Part shown: piece by piece, positions 19,087 through 28,716 of the stretch | Position numbering within the stretch: the first letter of the stretch is position 1 | How the letters are laid out: the number at the start of each line of letters is the position of its first letter | Origin: Phytopseudomonas daroniae | GTDB taxonomy: Bacteria > Pseudomonadota > Gammaproteobacteria > Pseudomonadales > Pseudomonadaceae | Length of the DNA stretch: 64,000 nt | Direction of reading: 5' to 3' | NCBI RefSeq assembly: GCF_004327285.1 | Contig: NZ_QJUI01000001.1 | Coordinates: 340,114-404,113, forward strand | Program-made: the position numbers and the translations under genes | Notes under the pieces: generated by a model | What the model saw: the letters and a program-made list of their open reading frames with translations, nothing else | The model's database searches: none | What the model was told of the DNA's origin: nothing

Positions 19087-21348
19087 ATGAGCACTCGCCA
19101 AGGCGCATTACGCCTGACTTTGAACTACCTGGTGGCAGCCGGCCTGTGGATCATCTTCAGCGATATGCTGCTGGCATCGCTCGGCCTGACCGTCCGACAG
19201 ACGGAGCAGATCCAGGTATGGAAGGGGTTGGTCTTCGTCCTGCTGACCAGCGCCATACTGTATTTGACGATACGCAATCACCTGGAACGGCAGGCACGCA
19301 TCGGCACAGCCCTGCACGCCAGCGAAGAACGTCTCAGCCTGGCCCTGTCAGCGACCGAGGATGGTCTTTGGGACTGGAACCTGCGTCGCCAGACCGTTTA
19401 CTACTCGACGGGTTATCACGCGCTGCTGGGCATGCAAGATGGCGAACTGAGCAATGATCGCGAACAGTGGGAACAGCTGCTGCACCCCGAGGATCGACCG
19501 CATTACCAGCGCGTCCTCAACGAATTCGTGCAGGCGACCAGCGACTCTTCTTACGAGAACACCTATCGCCTGCGCCATCGCGACGGCAGCTATCGCTGGG
19601 TATTGTCACGTGGCCGTCTGCAACTGGACGCGCAGGGCCGCCCGGAACGCTTCATCGGCACGGTAAGGGACATCACCCAGCGCCGCGCCGATGCCGACAG
19701 CCTGCGCCAGGCCGCTGCGGTGTTCGAAGCGACCCAGGAAGGCGTGCTGGTCACGGATGTGCGACAGAACATCGTGCATATCAACCCAGCGTTCAGCCGG
19801 ATCACCGGCTACAGCGAAGCGGAAATCCTCGGCAAGCATCCAACGCTGCTGAAGTCCGGCCGTCACGACGCAGCCTTCTACCAGCACCTCTGGCATACCC
19901 TGCAAACCCTGGGCACCTGGAGCGGCGAGGTCTGGAACCGCCGCAAGGACGGTGAAATCTACCCGCAGTGGCAGTGCATCCGTGCCATCCACGACGACAA
20001 TGGGCTGCTTAGCCACTATGTCGCAGTGTTCTCCGATATCAGCGTGCTCAAGCATTCCCAACATGAGCTGGATTACCTCGCCCACCACGACCCGCTAAGC
20101 AACCTGCCCAACCGCCTGCTGTTCACCGAGCGCGTCGAACACGCTCTGGAACGGGCGCAGAGCGAAGCACATCGCGGCGCGGTACTGGTGGTCGACCTGG
20201 ATCACTTCAAGCACATCAATGAAAGCCTCGGCCATAACGTCGGCGACCTGCTGCTCAAGGCCACCGGCGAGCGTCTCGCCAAACAGCTCGACAAAGGTGC
20301 AACGCTGGCCCGCCTGGGCGGCGACGAGTTCGGCCTGCTCAGTGAAGATTGCCCCCAGGCTGAACAGGCCGCCTGCCTGGCTCAACAACTGGTCGATTGC
20401 CTCAACGAGCCCTTCATGCTCGACGGCCAGGAGTTGTTCATCTCCGCCAGCGTCGGCATCTGCCTGTACCCGAACGACGCACAGACCGTCGAAGAGGTGC
20501 TGCGCAATGTGGACTCGGCCCTGTTCAAGGCGAAGAGCAGTGGCCGTGAGGGTTTTGCCTTCTATGGCCAGGAGCAGACCGAATACGCGCGCCAGCGAGT
20601 AGAGCTGGTCGCCGGCATGCGTCATGCGCTCGAAAACGACGAACTGCGCGTGCACTACCAGCCACTGTGCTGCCTCGTCGATGGGCGGATGATCGGGGTC
20701 GAAGCGCTGGTGCGCTGGCAACATCCGCAGCGTGGCCTGGTACCGCCTGGCGAGTTCATTCCGATTGCCGAGGACAGCGGCATGATCAACGCCATCGACG
20801 CCTGGGTGCTGGAGCATGCTTGCCGGCAGATGGTTGCCTGGCGGGCGTCGGGTAGCAAACTGCAGTTTGTGGCGGTGAACATTTCCAGCCGCCTGTTCAA
20901 CCGTGGCGAGCTCGACCAGCGGGTCGCTCAGGTGCTGGCCGATACCGGGCTGCCGGCAGACTGTCTGGAACTGGAAGTGACCGAGAGCGCGGTGATGGAT
21001 GACCCGGATCAGGCCCAGGCGCTGCTCGAACGCCTGCGCAGCCTGGGCGTACGCCTGGCCATCGATGACTTCGGTACCGGTTATAGCTCCCTGGCACGCC
21101 TCAAGCGCTTGCCGGTGCACAAGCTGAAACTCGATCAGAGCTTCGTCACCGGCCTGCCCCACGACAAGGACGATCTGGCGATCACCCGCGCTGTCATCGC
21201 CCTCGCCCACAGCATGGAAATGAAGGTACTCGCCGAAGGCGTGGAACGTGCCGAACAGCAGGACTATCTGCACCGACTCGGCTGCGATTACGCACAGGGT
21301 TACTTCATCGGCCGGCCCGTACCAGCCGATGCGCTGAACCTGGAGTAG
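19087..21348 (+). CDS. Membrane PAS-PAS-GGDEF-EAL cyclic-di-GMP protein
   Basis: This is a 753-residue protein. Two hydrophobic segments in the first 65 residues anchor it in the inner membrane. PAS domains follow at about 75-200 and 205-325. The GGDEF motif is intact (GGDEF 411-415) but there is no RxxD inhibitory site before it. The EAL domain keeps E539-A540-L541 (VEALVRWQ), DDFGTGYSSL and KLDQSFV, so phosphodiesterase activity is likely. The GGDEF part may be an active cyclase or a GTP-sensing module. The ribosome site before the ATG is weak. It is divergent from desB. Confidence 0.88.
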   Translation: MSTRQGALRLTLNYLVAAGLWIIFSDMLLASLGLTVRQTEQIQVWKGLVFVLLTSAILYLTIRNHLERQARIGTALHASEERLSLALSATEDGLWDWNLRRQTVYYSTGYHALLGMQDGELSNDREQWEQLLHPEDRPHYQRVLNEFVQATSDSSYENTYRLRHRDGSYRWVLSRGRLQLDAQGRPERFIGTVRDITQRRADADSLRQAAAVFEATQEGVLVTDVRQNIVHINPAFSRITGYSEAEILGKHPTLLKSGRHDAAFYQHLWHTLQTLGTWSGEVWNRRKDGEIYPQWQCIRAIHDDNGLLSHYVAVFSDISVLKHSQHELDYLAHHDPLSNLPNRLLFTERVEHALERAQSEAHRGAVLVVDLDHFKHINESLGHNVGDLLLKATGERLAKQLDKGATLARLGGDEFGLLSEDCPQAEQAACLAQQLVDCLNEPFMLDGQELFISASVGICLYPNDAQTVEEVLRNVDSALFKAKSSGREGFAFYGQEQTEYARQRVELVAGMRHALENDELRVHYQPLCCLVDGRMIGVEALVRWQHPQRGLVPPGEFIPIAEDSGMINAIDAWVLEHACRQMVAWRASGSKLQFVAVNISSRLFNRGELDQRVAQVLADTGLPADCLELEVTESAVMDDPDQAQALLERLRSLGVRLAIDDFGTGYSSLARLKRLPVHKLKLDQSFVTGLPHDKDDLAITRAVIALAHSMEMKVLAEGVERAEQQDYLHRLGCDYAQGYFIGRPVPADALNLE

Positions 21349-21436
21349 CGGCGGATCACTCAGCGGGCCCTATCGACAGAGATAGCGCTCGCTCGGCGCG
21401 TGCAGCCCCCAGGATGTATGACGCAGAGCCGAAGAA

Positions 21437-22114
21437 TCAGAACAACGCCTTGCGCGCCTCGCTGCCAAGCACTTCTTCGGGGCGCTGGGAAATGGCCTCG
21501 GCGACCTGATAAGCCCGCTGCACCGCAGGGCGGTTGCCCATACGTGCCAGCCAGGCGGCCATGCTGGGGAAGTCTTCGAGACGCTGACGCTGCAGCTCCC
21601 AGCCTTTTGCCCAGGGGTAGATGGCCATATCGGCAATCGAGTAATCGCCGGCCACGTACTCGCGACCTTCCAGCCGACGGTCCAGCACCCCGTACAGGCG
21701 CGCGGTTTCCTTCACGTAGCGGTCGATGGCGTACGGGATCTGCTCGGGCGCGAAACGCACGAAATGATGATTCTGCCCGGCCATTGGCCCGAGGCCGCCC
21801 ATCTGCCAGTGCAGCCACTGCTGAACCTCGACACGCAGACGCGGCTGCAGTGGCAGGAAACGCCCGATCTTGTCGGCCAGGTACTCGAGGATCGCGCCGG
21901 ACTCGAACACTGAGATCGGTTCGCCGCCATCGCTGGGATTGTGGTCGACGATGGCCGGAATCCGGTTGTTCGGCGCGATTTTCAGGAAGGCTGGTTCGAA
22001 TTGCTGGCCGGTACCGATATTCACCGGATGCACGTTGTAGTCCAGCCCGCTCTCTTCGAGAAAGATGCTGATCTTGTGGCCGTTGGGGGTCGTCCAGTAA
22101 TGGAGGTCGATCAT
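21437..22114 (-). CDS. Glutathione S-transferase, YfcG/YghU-like
   Basis: This is a 225-residue cytoplasmic protein with a thioredoxin-like N-terminal domain (about 1-85) and an all-helical C-terminal domain. The N-terminus IDLHYWTTPNGHKISIF and the glutathione-contact segment FESGAILEYLADK are typical of the YfcG/Nu-class enzymes, which act as disulfide reductases using bound GSSG. The helical part has GDYSIADMAIYPW, the usual N-capping motif. It is monocistronic, divergent from yccS. The substrate is not predictable. Confidence 0.87.
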   Translation of the reverse strand: MIDLHYWTTPNGHKISIFLEESGLDYNVHPVNIGTGQQFEPAFLKIAPNNRIPAIVDHNPSDGGEPISVFESGAILEYLADKIGRFLPLQPRLRVEVQQWLHWQMGGLGPMAGQNHHFVRFAPEQIPYAIDRYVKETARLYGVLDRRLEGREYVAGDYSIADMAIYPWAKGWELQRQRLEDFPSMAAWLARMGNRPAVQRAYQVAEAISQRPEEVLGSEARKALF

Positions 22115-22382
22115 GGGGCACTCCTGTCGATCGGGCGCAGCCGCCTTACGGCTGTCGGTAGGTATCTTGGAGCGGAGCCGTCAGCGCAGAGTTCAGGCCC
22201 GGTGACCCGCCCTGCGCGCGAGGCGTCCAGCATGCTGTCGCCACGCCGATGGCGCAACGGCACTTTTCAGCACATCAGGTATACCGCCTCTCGCTCTGTG
22301 GGCCGCAAGCGAGGCACAATCGAAACGCCGTATGCCGATGGCAGCGGCTCAGTCACTCCACCCGCGAAGGTTGCCGATCCGG

Positions 22383-24566
22383 ATGTCGTCCCCCTCTCTG
22401 CGCCACTCACTGCGTCGTCTCTGGGCACTGGACAAGTTCAGCTACAGCCTGCGGGTGTTCATCGCCCTCGGCGGCAGCCTGGCGCTGTGCTGGTACCAGG
22501 GCTGGATGCACAGCCTGATCCCGCTGTTCCTCGGCGTGATCGCCAGCGCCCTGGCGGAAACCGACGACAGTTGGCAGGGCCGGCTCACCGCGCTGCTGGT
22601 GACCCTGGGCTGCTTCAGCGCCGCGGCCTACACGGTCGAGTTCCTGTTTCCCTACCCGTGGCTGTTCGTCAGCGCCCTGGCCTTGTCGACCTTCGCCCTG
22701 ACCATGCTCGGCGCCCTCGGGGAGCGCTTCGCCACCCTTGGCTCGGCGACGCTGATCCTGGCGGTGTACAGCATGATCGGCGTGGAGCAGCGTGGCGGTA
22801 TCGCCGGCCTGTGGCTGGAGCCCTTGCTGCTTGTCGCGGGGGCTGCCTGGTACGGCGTGCTGTCGGTACTGTGGAACGCGCTGTTCGCCCATCAACCGGT
22901 GCAGCACAGCCTGGCGCGCCTGTTCCGCGAACTGGGCCTGTACCTCAAGCTCAAGGCGGCACTGTTCGAACCACTGCGCCAGTTGGATGTGGAAGCGCGT
23001 CGCCTGGCCCTGGCCAAGCAGAACGGTCGAGTGGTGGCGGCGCTCAACGCGACCAAGGAAATCATCCTGCACCGGGTCGGCAACGGTCGCCCAGGCCCGA
23101 AAGTCAGCCGCTACCTGAAGTTGTACTTTCTCGCCCAGGACATCCACGAGCGCGCCAGCTCCTCGCACTACCCCTACAACGCCCTGGCCGAGGCGTTCTT
23201 CCACAGCGACGTGATGTTCCGCTGCCAGCGTCTGCTGCGCCTGCATGGCAAGGCCTGCCATGCGCTGGCCCAGGCCATCGAGCTGCGCCAGCCGTTCGAG
23301 TATGGCGAGCAGCACGGCCAGGCCCTGACCGATCTGCAGGCGTCGCTGGAGCATTTGCGCATCCAGAGCAACCCGGCGTGGCGCCACCTGCTGCGCTCGC
23401 TCGGCGCCCTGGCCGGCAACCTCGGCACCCTCGACCGCCTGCTGGGCAGCACCAGCAATCCGGATGCCCTGGCCGAGGAGCAGGACAGCTCCCTGCTCGA
23501 CCGCGAGCCGCAATCGCTGCGTGACGTCTGGGAACGTATCCGCCTGCAGCTGACACCCACGTCCCTGCTGTTTCGTCACGCCCTGCGCCTGTCCATCGCC
23601 CTGGCCGCGGGCTACGGCGTGCTGCACTGGATTCACCCGACCCAGGGCTACTGGATTCTGCTGACGACTCTGTTCGTCTGTCAGCCGAATTATGGCGCCA
23701 CGCGGATGAAGCTGGTGCAACGCATCATCGGCACCGTACTCGGCCTGCTGCTCGGCTGGGCATTGATCGAGCTGTTCCCCAACGCCCTGGTGCAGGCGTT
23801 CTTCGCCGTCGCGGCCGGCGTGGTGTTCTTCGCCACCCGTTCCAGTCGCTACACCGTGGCAACGGCAGCGATCACCCTGCTGGTGCTGTTCTGCTTCAAC
23901 CAGGTGGGCGACGGCTATGGGCTGATCCTGCCGCGCCTGTTCGATACCCTGCTCGGCAGCCTGATCGCCGGCCTGGCGGTGTTTCTGATCCTGCCGGACT
24001 GGCAGGGCCGACGCCTGAATCGGGTGCTCGCCAATACCCTGAGCTGCAACAGCACCTACCTGCGCCAGATCATCCGCCAGTACGCCGAAGGCAAGCGCGA
24101 CGACCTCGCCTATCGCCTGGCCCGGCGTAACGCGCACAACGCCGACGCGGCGCTGTCGACCACCCTGGGCAACATGCTCATGGAGCCGGGCCACTTTCGC
24201 AAGGAGGCGGACATCGGCTTCCGTTTCCTGGTGCTGTCCCACACCCTGCTCAGCTACCTGTCGGGCCTGGGTGCGCACCGGGGTGAGGTGCTGCTGGCCG
24301 ACGAACAGAGCGACCTGCTGACGAGTGCAAGGCGGATTGCCGACAGCCTCGACGAGATTGCTCGCGGCTTGAATGAACAGAGCCCAATCGCCATTCAGAG
24401 CGATTGCGAGGAGAACCTCGCCGGTTCCCTGGAACAGATACCGGAAGAGCTGGACGATGCACAGCGCCTGATCCAGACCCAATTATCGCTGATCGCCCGA
24501 CAACTCGGTTCGTTGCGAACACTGGCCGCCCATCTGCTCAAGAATCGCCCTGCGGCGACCACCTGA
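22383..24566 (+). CDS. yccS: YccS-type inner-membrane protein (FUSC family)
   Basis: This is a 727-residue inner-membrane protein with two hydrophobic blocks (about residues 20-160 and 400-540), each of several spans, separated and followed by long cytoplasmic helical regions. This is the duplicated layout of the YccS/YhfK group, related to the aromatic-acid efflux protein AaeB. Physiological substrates are not established. The start MSSPSLRHSLRRLWALDKFS matches the family. An ATG 17 codons upstream adds unrelated residues. The ribosome site is weak. The next gene follows by 18 bases and is likely co-transcribed. Confidence 0.85.
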   Translation: MSSPSLRHSLRRLWALDKFSYSLRVFIALGGSLALCWYQGWMHSLIPLFLGVIASALAETDDSWQGRLTALLVTLGCFSAAAYTVEFLFPYPWLFVSALALSTFALTMLGALGERFATLGSATLILAVYSMIGVEQRGGIAGLWLEPLLLVAGAAWYGVLSVLWNALFAHQPVQHSLARLFRELGLYLKLKAALFEPLRQLDVEARRLALAKQNGRVVAALNATKEIILHRVGNGRPGPKVSRYLKLYFLAQDIHERASSSHYPYNALAEAFFHSDVMFRCQRLLRLHGKACHALAQAIELRQPFEYGEQHGQALTDLQASLEHLRIQSNPAWRHLLRSLGALAGNLGTLDRLLGSTSNPDALAEEQDSSLLDREPQSLRDVWERIRLQLTPTSLLFRHALRLSIALAAGYGVLHWIHPTQGYWILLTTLFVCQPNYGATRMKLVQRIIGTVLGLLLGWALIELFPNALVQAFFAVAAGVVFFATRSSRYTVATAAITLLVLFCFNQVGDGYGLILPRLFDTLLGSLIAGLAVFLILPDWQGRRLNRVLANTLSCNSTYLRQIIRQYAEGKRDDLAYRLARRNAHNADAALSTTLGNMLMEPGHFRKEADIGFRFLVLSHTLLSYLSGLGAHRGEVLLADEQSDLLTSARRIADSLDEIARGLNEQSPIAIQSDCEENLAGSLEQIPEELDDAQRLIQTQLSLIARQLGSLRTLAAHLLKNRPAATT

Positions 24567-24584
24567 CCCGGATCAGAATCCCCT

Positions 24585-25067
24585 ATGGATAAACAGCCCA
24601 TCGTGCAGCAGGTCATCGAGCGACTCGATGCCGGCCTGCTGGCCGCCGAGCAGGCAGCGCGGGTCGCTCACGAAACGGCGACCCATGAAGAGAACATCGC
24701 CGAAAACAAGTACGACACCCTGGGCCTGGAAGCGGCTTACCTGGCTGCCGGACAGGCTCGCCGGGTGGAGGAAATCGGGCTGAGTCTACGGGCATGGCGG
24801 CAGTTGCAACTGCGCCCCTACGACGAAGCGCTGGGCATCCGTCTTAGCGCTCTGGTGCTGCTGGCCGATGACAACGACCAACAGCAATGGCTGTTCCTCG
24901 GCCCGGATGGGGCGGCTATCAAGGTACGCGTGCAACAGCGGGAAATTCTCGTGCTCAGCCCCAACGCACCGCTTGGCCAGCGCTTGCTGGGTCGCCATCC
25001 GGGTGACGAAATCGAGCTACAGATCGGCGGCCGGCTGCAACATCACGAGATCATCGAGGCGTACTGA
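24585..25067 (+). CDS. GreA/GreB-like C-terminal domain protein
   Basis: This 160-residue protein has a helical N-terminal half (IVQQVIERLDAGLLAAEQAA, HEENIAENKYDTLGLEAAYL) and a C-terminal half resembling the GreA/GreB FKBP-like domain (SPNAPLGQRLLGRHPGDEIEL). True Gre factors cleave backtracked RNA at RNA polymerase with an acidic coiled-coil tip. Here the N-terminal half is shorter and the acidic tip motif is not obvious, so it may bind polymerase without cleavage. It follows yccS by 18 bases, so the two probably form an operon. Confidence 0.65.
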   Translation: MDKQPIVQQVIERLDAGLLAAEQAARVAHETATHEENIAENKYDTLGLEAAYLAAGQARRVEEIGLSLRAWRQLQLRPYDEALGIRLSALVLLADDNDQQQWLFLGPDGAAIKVRVQQREILVLSPNAPLGQRLLGRHPGDEIELQIGGRLQHHEIIEAY

Positions 25068-25081
25068 ATAACCCCAAGGCG

Positions 25082-25588
25082 TCAGGCTGGCGTGCCAGAC
25101 TGCAGATCGCGCCAGGTCAGGTACAGACGCAGATCGAACTCCAGCTGCCCATAGTCCGGCAGCATGTATTCGCAGAGTTTGTAGAACGCCTTGTTGTGGT
25201 CGCTCTCCTTCAAGTGTGCCAGCTCGTGCACCACGATCATCTGCAGGAACTGCGGCGCGGCCTCGCGGAACAGCGAGGCGACGCGAATTTCCTTCTTGGC
25301 CTTGAGCTTGCCGCCCTGCACCCGCGAGATCGTCGTGTGCAGGCCGAGCGCGCGATGCGTCAGGTCGAGGCGATTGTCGAACAGCACCTTGTCGATGGCC
25401 GGCGCGTTTTTCAGGTGCTCCTGCTTGAGCGCCATGACATAGGCGTACAGCGCCTTGTCGCTCTGGATGGCGTGGCGTCCCTGGTATCGCTGCGCCAGAT
25501 AGTCGCCCAGCCGTTCTCCGGCGATCATCTGGCGCACCTGATCCTGCAGCGATGCGGGATAACCCTGGAGATACTTCAATGGCATCAT
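25082..25588 (-). CDS. YgjP-like zinc metallopeptidase
   Basis: This is a 168-residue cytoplasmic protein with the zinc motif HELAH (121-125) and a third histidine six residues on (ESDHNKAFY, H131), followed by LCEYMLPDY. This is the DUF45/YgjP arrangement of the M48-like clan. No signal peptide or membrane span is present. Its biological substrate is unknown. Two adjacent ATG codons (25588, 25585) are possible starts and neither has a strong ribosome site. It is convergent with the Gre-like gene, 14 bases apart. Confidence 0.8.
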   Translation of the reverse strand: MMPLKYLQGYPASLQDQVRQMIAGERLGDYLAQRYQGRHAIQSDKALYAYVMALKQEHLKNAPAIDKVLFDNRLDLTHRALGLHTTISRVQGGKLKAKKEIRVASLFREAAPQFLQMIVVHELAHLKESDHNKAFYKLCEYMLPDYGQLEFDLRLYLTWRDLQSGTPA

Positions 25589-25632
25589 GACGGTTTACGG
25601 TAGTGGAGGCTGGCGGCGGATTATGCCGTAAC

Positions 25633-26748
25633 CTACAGCGGCACCACACGCAGCAGCCGCCCTTCGGCGCTGTCGGTAAGCAGGTACAGCGCGCCGTCAG
25701 GCCCGTTGTACACACCGCGGATGCGCTCTTCGAGCTCCTGGAACAGGATGTCTTCGCCGGCCAGCCGGCCTTTAACCAGGCGCACGCGGCGCACGCTCTT
25801 TTCGGCCAGAGTCGAGACGAAAAGATCGCCCTTCCACTGCGGGAAACGGTTACCGGTGTATAGCGCCAGCCCCGAAGGTGCCACCGATGGCGTCCAGTGC
25901 AGTTGCGGCGACAGATAACCAGGCAGCTCGGTGAATGGTGTGACCATCGCCCCGGTGTAATCGACGCCGAAGGAGGTCAGCGGCCAACCATAATTGCCGC
26001 CGGCCTGGATCAGATTCAGCTCATCGCCGCCCTTTGGGCCGTGCTCGTGGCTGTAGAGGCGCTTGCGCTTGCCGTCGTAGACGATGCCCTGAACGTTGCG
26101 ATGGCCAAGGCTGTAAATCTCCTCGGCAGCACCCGCCTGACCGCGAAGCGGATTGTCTTCTGGAATACTGCCGTCACGGTTCAGACGCACCGTCTTGCCC
26201 AGGTGGTTGGCTGGATTCTGCGCCTGCTCGCGCCAATCGAAGCCATCGCCAAGGGTCAGCACCAGGGTATCGTCGGGCAGAAAGGCGATCCGTCCACCGT
26301 AGTGTGACGCGCCCGCCTTGGCCGGCTGGGCGGTGAACAGCACCTCGAGGTCGCGCAACTCTCCATCGACCAATCGAGCCCGAGCCAGCCGCGTGTTGTT
26401 GGCGTCGATGCTGCCATGGGCATAGCTCAGGTAGATCCAGGGATCGCTGGCGAACTCCGGATCCAGCGCCACTTCCATCAAGCCAGCCTGGGTGGCGACG
26501 AAGGGCGCGGGCAAACCGCCAACCGGGTCTGCCTGCAGTTTGCCCTGGGCATCGATCAGCCGCAGTCGACCCACGCGCTCGGTGACCAACATGCGACCAT
26601 CGGGTAGGAAGGCCAGCGACCAGGGGTGCTCCAGGCCGCTGGTAACGGTTTCGATACGGTAATCGGCATGGGCCAAGGCACCTACGCAAAGACCGAGCAC
26701 CAGCAAGACAGCTTTCAACGTCACACCTTTGGTTCGAAGAGAGATCAT
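25633..26748 (-). CDS. PQQ-dependent aldose sugar dehydrogenase-like protein
   Basis: This is a 371-residue periplasmic six-bladed beta-propeller of the YliI/soluble glucose dehydrogenase family, which oxidises aldoses with PQQ. The signal peptide ends near residue 28 (GALAHA). Family landmarks are LEHPWSLAFLPDGRMLVTER near the mature start, GASHYGGRIAFLPDDTLVLT, SLGHRNVQGI, HEHGPKGGDELN and a C-terminal RGVYNGPDGALYLLTD. The ATG at 26748 overlaps the stop of the upstream gene by one base, so the pair is coupled. PQQ dependence is from family knowledge. Confidence 0.88.
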   Translation of the reverse strand: MISLRTKGVTLKAVLLVLGLCVGALAHADYRIETVTSGLEHPWSLAFLPDGRMLVTERVGRLRLIDAQGKLQADPVGGLPAPFVATQAGLMEVALDPEFASDPWIYLSYAHGSIDANNTRLARARLVDGELRDLEVLFTAQPAKAGASHYGGRIAFLPDDTLVLTLGDGFDWREQAQNPANHLGKTVRLNRDGSIPEDNPLRGQAGAAEEIYSLGHRNVQGIVYDGKRKRLYSHEHGPKGGDELNLIQAGGNYGWPLTSFGVDYTGAMVTPFTELPGYLSPQLHWTPSVAPSGLALYTGNRFPQWKGDLFVSTLAEKSVRRVRLVKGRLAGEDILFQELEERIRGVYNGPDGALYLLTDSAEGRLLRVVPL

Positions 26749-27191
26749 TAACGGCCGGCACCGCTGAAGCGTGCGAAGACCAAACTGCCAAGGCTGCCGC
26801 AGACCATCAGCGCCAGCGTACCGGCCAAGGTGCGGTTGGCACCGATCAGCGTTGGCATGGGCGCTATGGCGTTGGCCACGCTTAGCGCCAACCAGACGGC
26901 CAAGGCGCCGGCGAGCAAAAAAACCAGCCAGCGCAGGGTGCCCAAGACAGACGCGAGCCAAGTGGCCAATGGCAGCGCGACAATGAATGCAGCGATAACC
27001 AGCGCAGCGAACGTGGGACTGAAGCCGAAAAGATCATGCAGCGTTGCCTGTATCCGCACACCCGGGGAAATACTGGCGCCAAGCTGTTGCAGAGCCGCGA
27101 GATTGAACTGGGTTTGAACGATGCTGCCGAGCAGCGTGGCCACGAGGACGGCCAGGCAGAACGGCCGCCAGAGGCGGGAATTTGGGGGCAT
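26748..27191 (-). CDS. Small inner-membrane protein
   Basis: This 147-residue protein has about four hydrophobic segments (FCLAVLVATLLGSIV, AALVIAAFIVALPLATWLA, LVFLLAGALAVWLALSV and a final LMVCGSLGSLVF). Between the first two lies a predicted periplasmic loop. I do not recognise a named family. It is translationally coupled to the sugar dehydrogenase behind it, which suggests a supporting role such as a membrane partner, but this is inference. The start is ambiguous: an ATG at 27203 is four codons upstream, but AGGATG sits better for 27191. Confidence 0.7.
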   Translation of the reverse strand: MPPNSRLWRPFCLAVLVATLLGSIVQTQFNLAALQQLGASISPGVRIQATLHDLFGFSPTFAALVIAAFIVALPLATWLASVLGTLRWLVFLLAGALAVWLALSVANAIAPMPTLIGANRTLAGTLALMVCGSLGSLVFARFSGAGR

Positions 27192-27717
27192 GAGCGCCGA
27201 CATCCTGAAACACGTGGCGGCAGTATGGCGTAGAGCACGTACCAAGGCGGCGCAGGTGTTTTACATGGTTTTACGCCGCCCCGCCGCAGAACGGATAATG
27301 CTGGTTCGGCTGAGATTGTCAGGGGCGATTACAGGGGACAACGGCTGTTCGAATCACCAACCGCCTGCGCCCAAGCATGCGGGCTGAAGCCCACTCTACG
27401 AGTGCGTTTTTTGTAGCCTGCAAGGGTGGACGACGCTTCACCTACCCGGCCCGCCCCGTCCACCGCTCTGCAACCGCGATGGTGGATGAAAAGAGCGTCA
27501 TCCACCCTACGTCCGCTTGAACCTTGTAGCGGCCTGTCGGTCATCCCCTGCTTTGGAACAGGTCTCCCCCAAAGGGCTTATCCAATCACGACCTCGCCTT
27601 GACGCTTTCGGCAATCCCCCGGTCGTTTTTGCACCCGGTCGATAAGGCGCCGAGGCATATGCTCCCCACAAAGCGCCAGCAACGAATCTGGTGCCACCAA
27701 TCAAGGGGAGCAGCCTG
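27192..27717. other. 526-base intergenic region upstream of the dgc cluster
   Basis: No gene is visible. It contains one copy of the GGTGGATGACGC-type repeat (27423-27510), then about 200 bases that should hold the promoter of the dipeptidase-like gene and perhaps GbdR sites. Confidence 0.5.
27423..27510. repeat. Palindromic repeat R2, copy a
   Basis: It opens AGGGTGGACGACGC, holds GGTGGATGAAAAGAGCGTCA and closes TCCACCCTAC. Related copies lie at 28717-28818 and 34968-35060, all in intergenic DNA of the dgc block. Confidence 0.7.
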
Positions 27718-28695
27718 ATGAGCCCAGCCGAATTGCACGCCGACAGCATCGTCATCGACGGTCTGATCATCGCCAAGTGGAACCGCGAACTGTTCGAGGA
27801 CATGCGCAAGGGCGGCCTGACCATGGCCAACTGCACGGTGTCGGTCTGGGAGGATTTTCAGGAGACCATCGACGCCATCGCCTCGAGCCAGAAACTGATC
27901 CGCGAGAACAGCGACCTGGTAATGCAGGTACGCAGCACCGCCGACATCCGCCGCGCCAAGGAGCTGGGCAAGACCGGCATCCTCTTCGGCTTCCAGAATG
28001 CCCATGCGTTCGAGGATCAGATCGGCTACGTGGAGATCTTCAAGCAGCTCGGCGTGGGCATCGTGCAGATGTGCTACAACACCCAGAACCTCGTCGGTAC
28101 CGGCTGCTACGAGCGTGACGGCGGCCTGTCCGGTTTCGGTCGCGAGATCGTCGCCGAGATGAACCGCGTCGGCGTGATGTGCGACCTGTCCCACGTCGGC
28201 AGCAAGACCAGCGAGGAAGTCATCCTCGAATCGAAGAAACCCGTCACCTATTCACACTGCCTGCCTTCCGGGCTGAAAGAACACCCACGCAACAAATCCG
28301 ACGCCGAATTGAAGTTCATCGCCGACCATGGCGGCTTCGTCGGCGTGACCATGTTCGCGCCCTTCCTGGCCAAAGGCATCGACTCGACCATCGACGACTA
28401 CGCCGAGGCCATCGAGTACGTGATGAATATCGTTGGCGAAGATGCCATCGGCATCGGCACCGATTTCACCCAAGGGCACGGCCAGGACTTCTTCGAGTAC
28501 CTGACCCACGACAAGGGCTACGCCCGGCGTCTGACCAACTTCGGCAAGATCGTCAACCCGCTGGGTATCCGCACCGTGGGCGAATTCCCCAACCTCACCG
28601 AAACCCTCATCAAGCGCGGCATGAGCGAGCGCACCGTGCGCAAGGTCATGGGCGAAAACTGGGTGAGGGTACTGGCCGACGTCTGGGGCGAATAG
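27718..28695 (+). CDS. M19 dipeptidase-like protein lacking key metal ligands
   Basis: This 325-residue protein has the membrane-dipeptidase (M19) TIM-barrel pattern: DLSHVG (H159), TYSHC (H180), EHPRNKSD (R191) and GIGTDFTQGHG. The first metal motif HxD is replaced (IDGLII, residues 13-18), and the bridging glutamate position reads Gln in GFQNA (Q93). A normal two-zinc peptidase is therefore unlikely. GGGGAG lies before the ATG at 27718. It is first in a run with a DUF5943-like gene, dgcA, dgcB and etf genes, the arrangement of PA5396 in P. aeruginosa, so a role in dimethylglycine or betaine metabolism is inferred. Confidence 0.85.
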   Translation: MSPAELHADSIVIDGLIIAKWNRELFEDMRKGGLTMANCTVSVWEDFQETIDAIASSQKLIRENSDLVMQVRSTADIRRAKELGKTGILFGFQNAHAFEDQIGYVEIFKQLGVGIVQMCYNTQNLVGTGCYERDGGLSGFGREIVAEMNRVGVMCDLSHVGSKTSEEVILESKKPVTYSHCLPSGLKEHPRNKSDAELKFIADHGGFVGVTMFAPFLAKGIDSTIDDYAEAIEYVMNIVGEDAIGIGTDFTQGHGQDFFEYLTHDKGYARRLTNFGKIVNPLGIRTVGEFPNLTETLIKRGMSERTVRKVMGENWVRVLADVWGE

Positions 28696-28716
28696 GCCGG
28701 ACGCGCCGCCAAATCC

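Noticed and set aside
22407..24482. Very long open frame antisense to yccS (691 codons)
   Set aside because: It lies wholly opposite a clear membrane-protein gene and has no domain-like pattern. Such shadows are expected at high GC.
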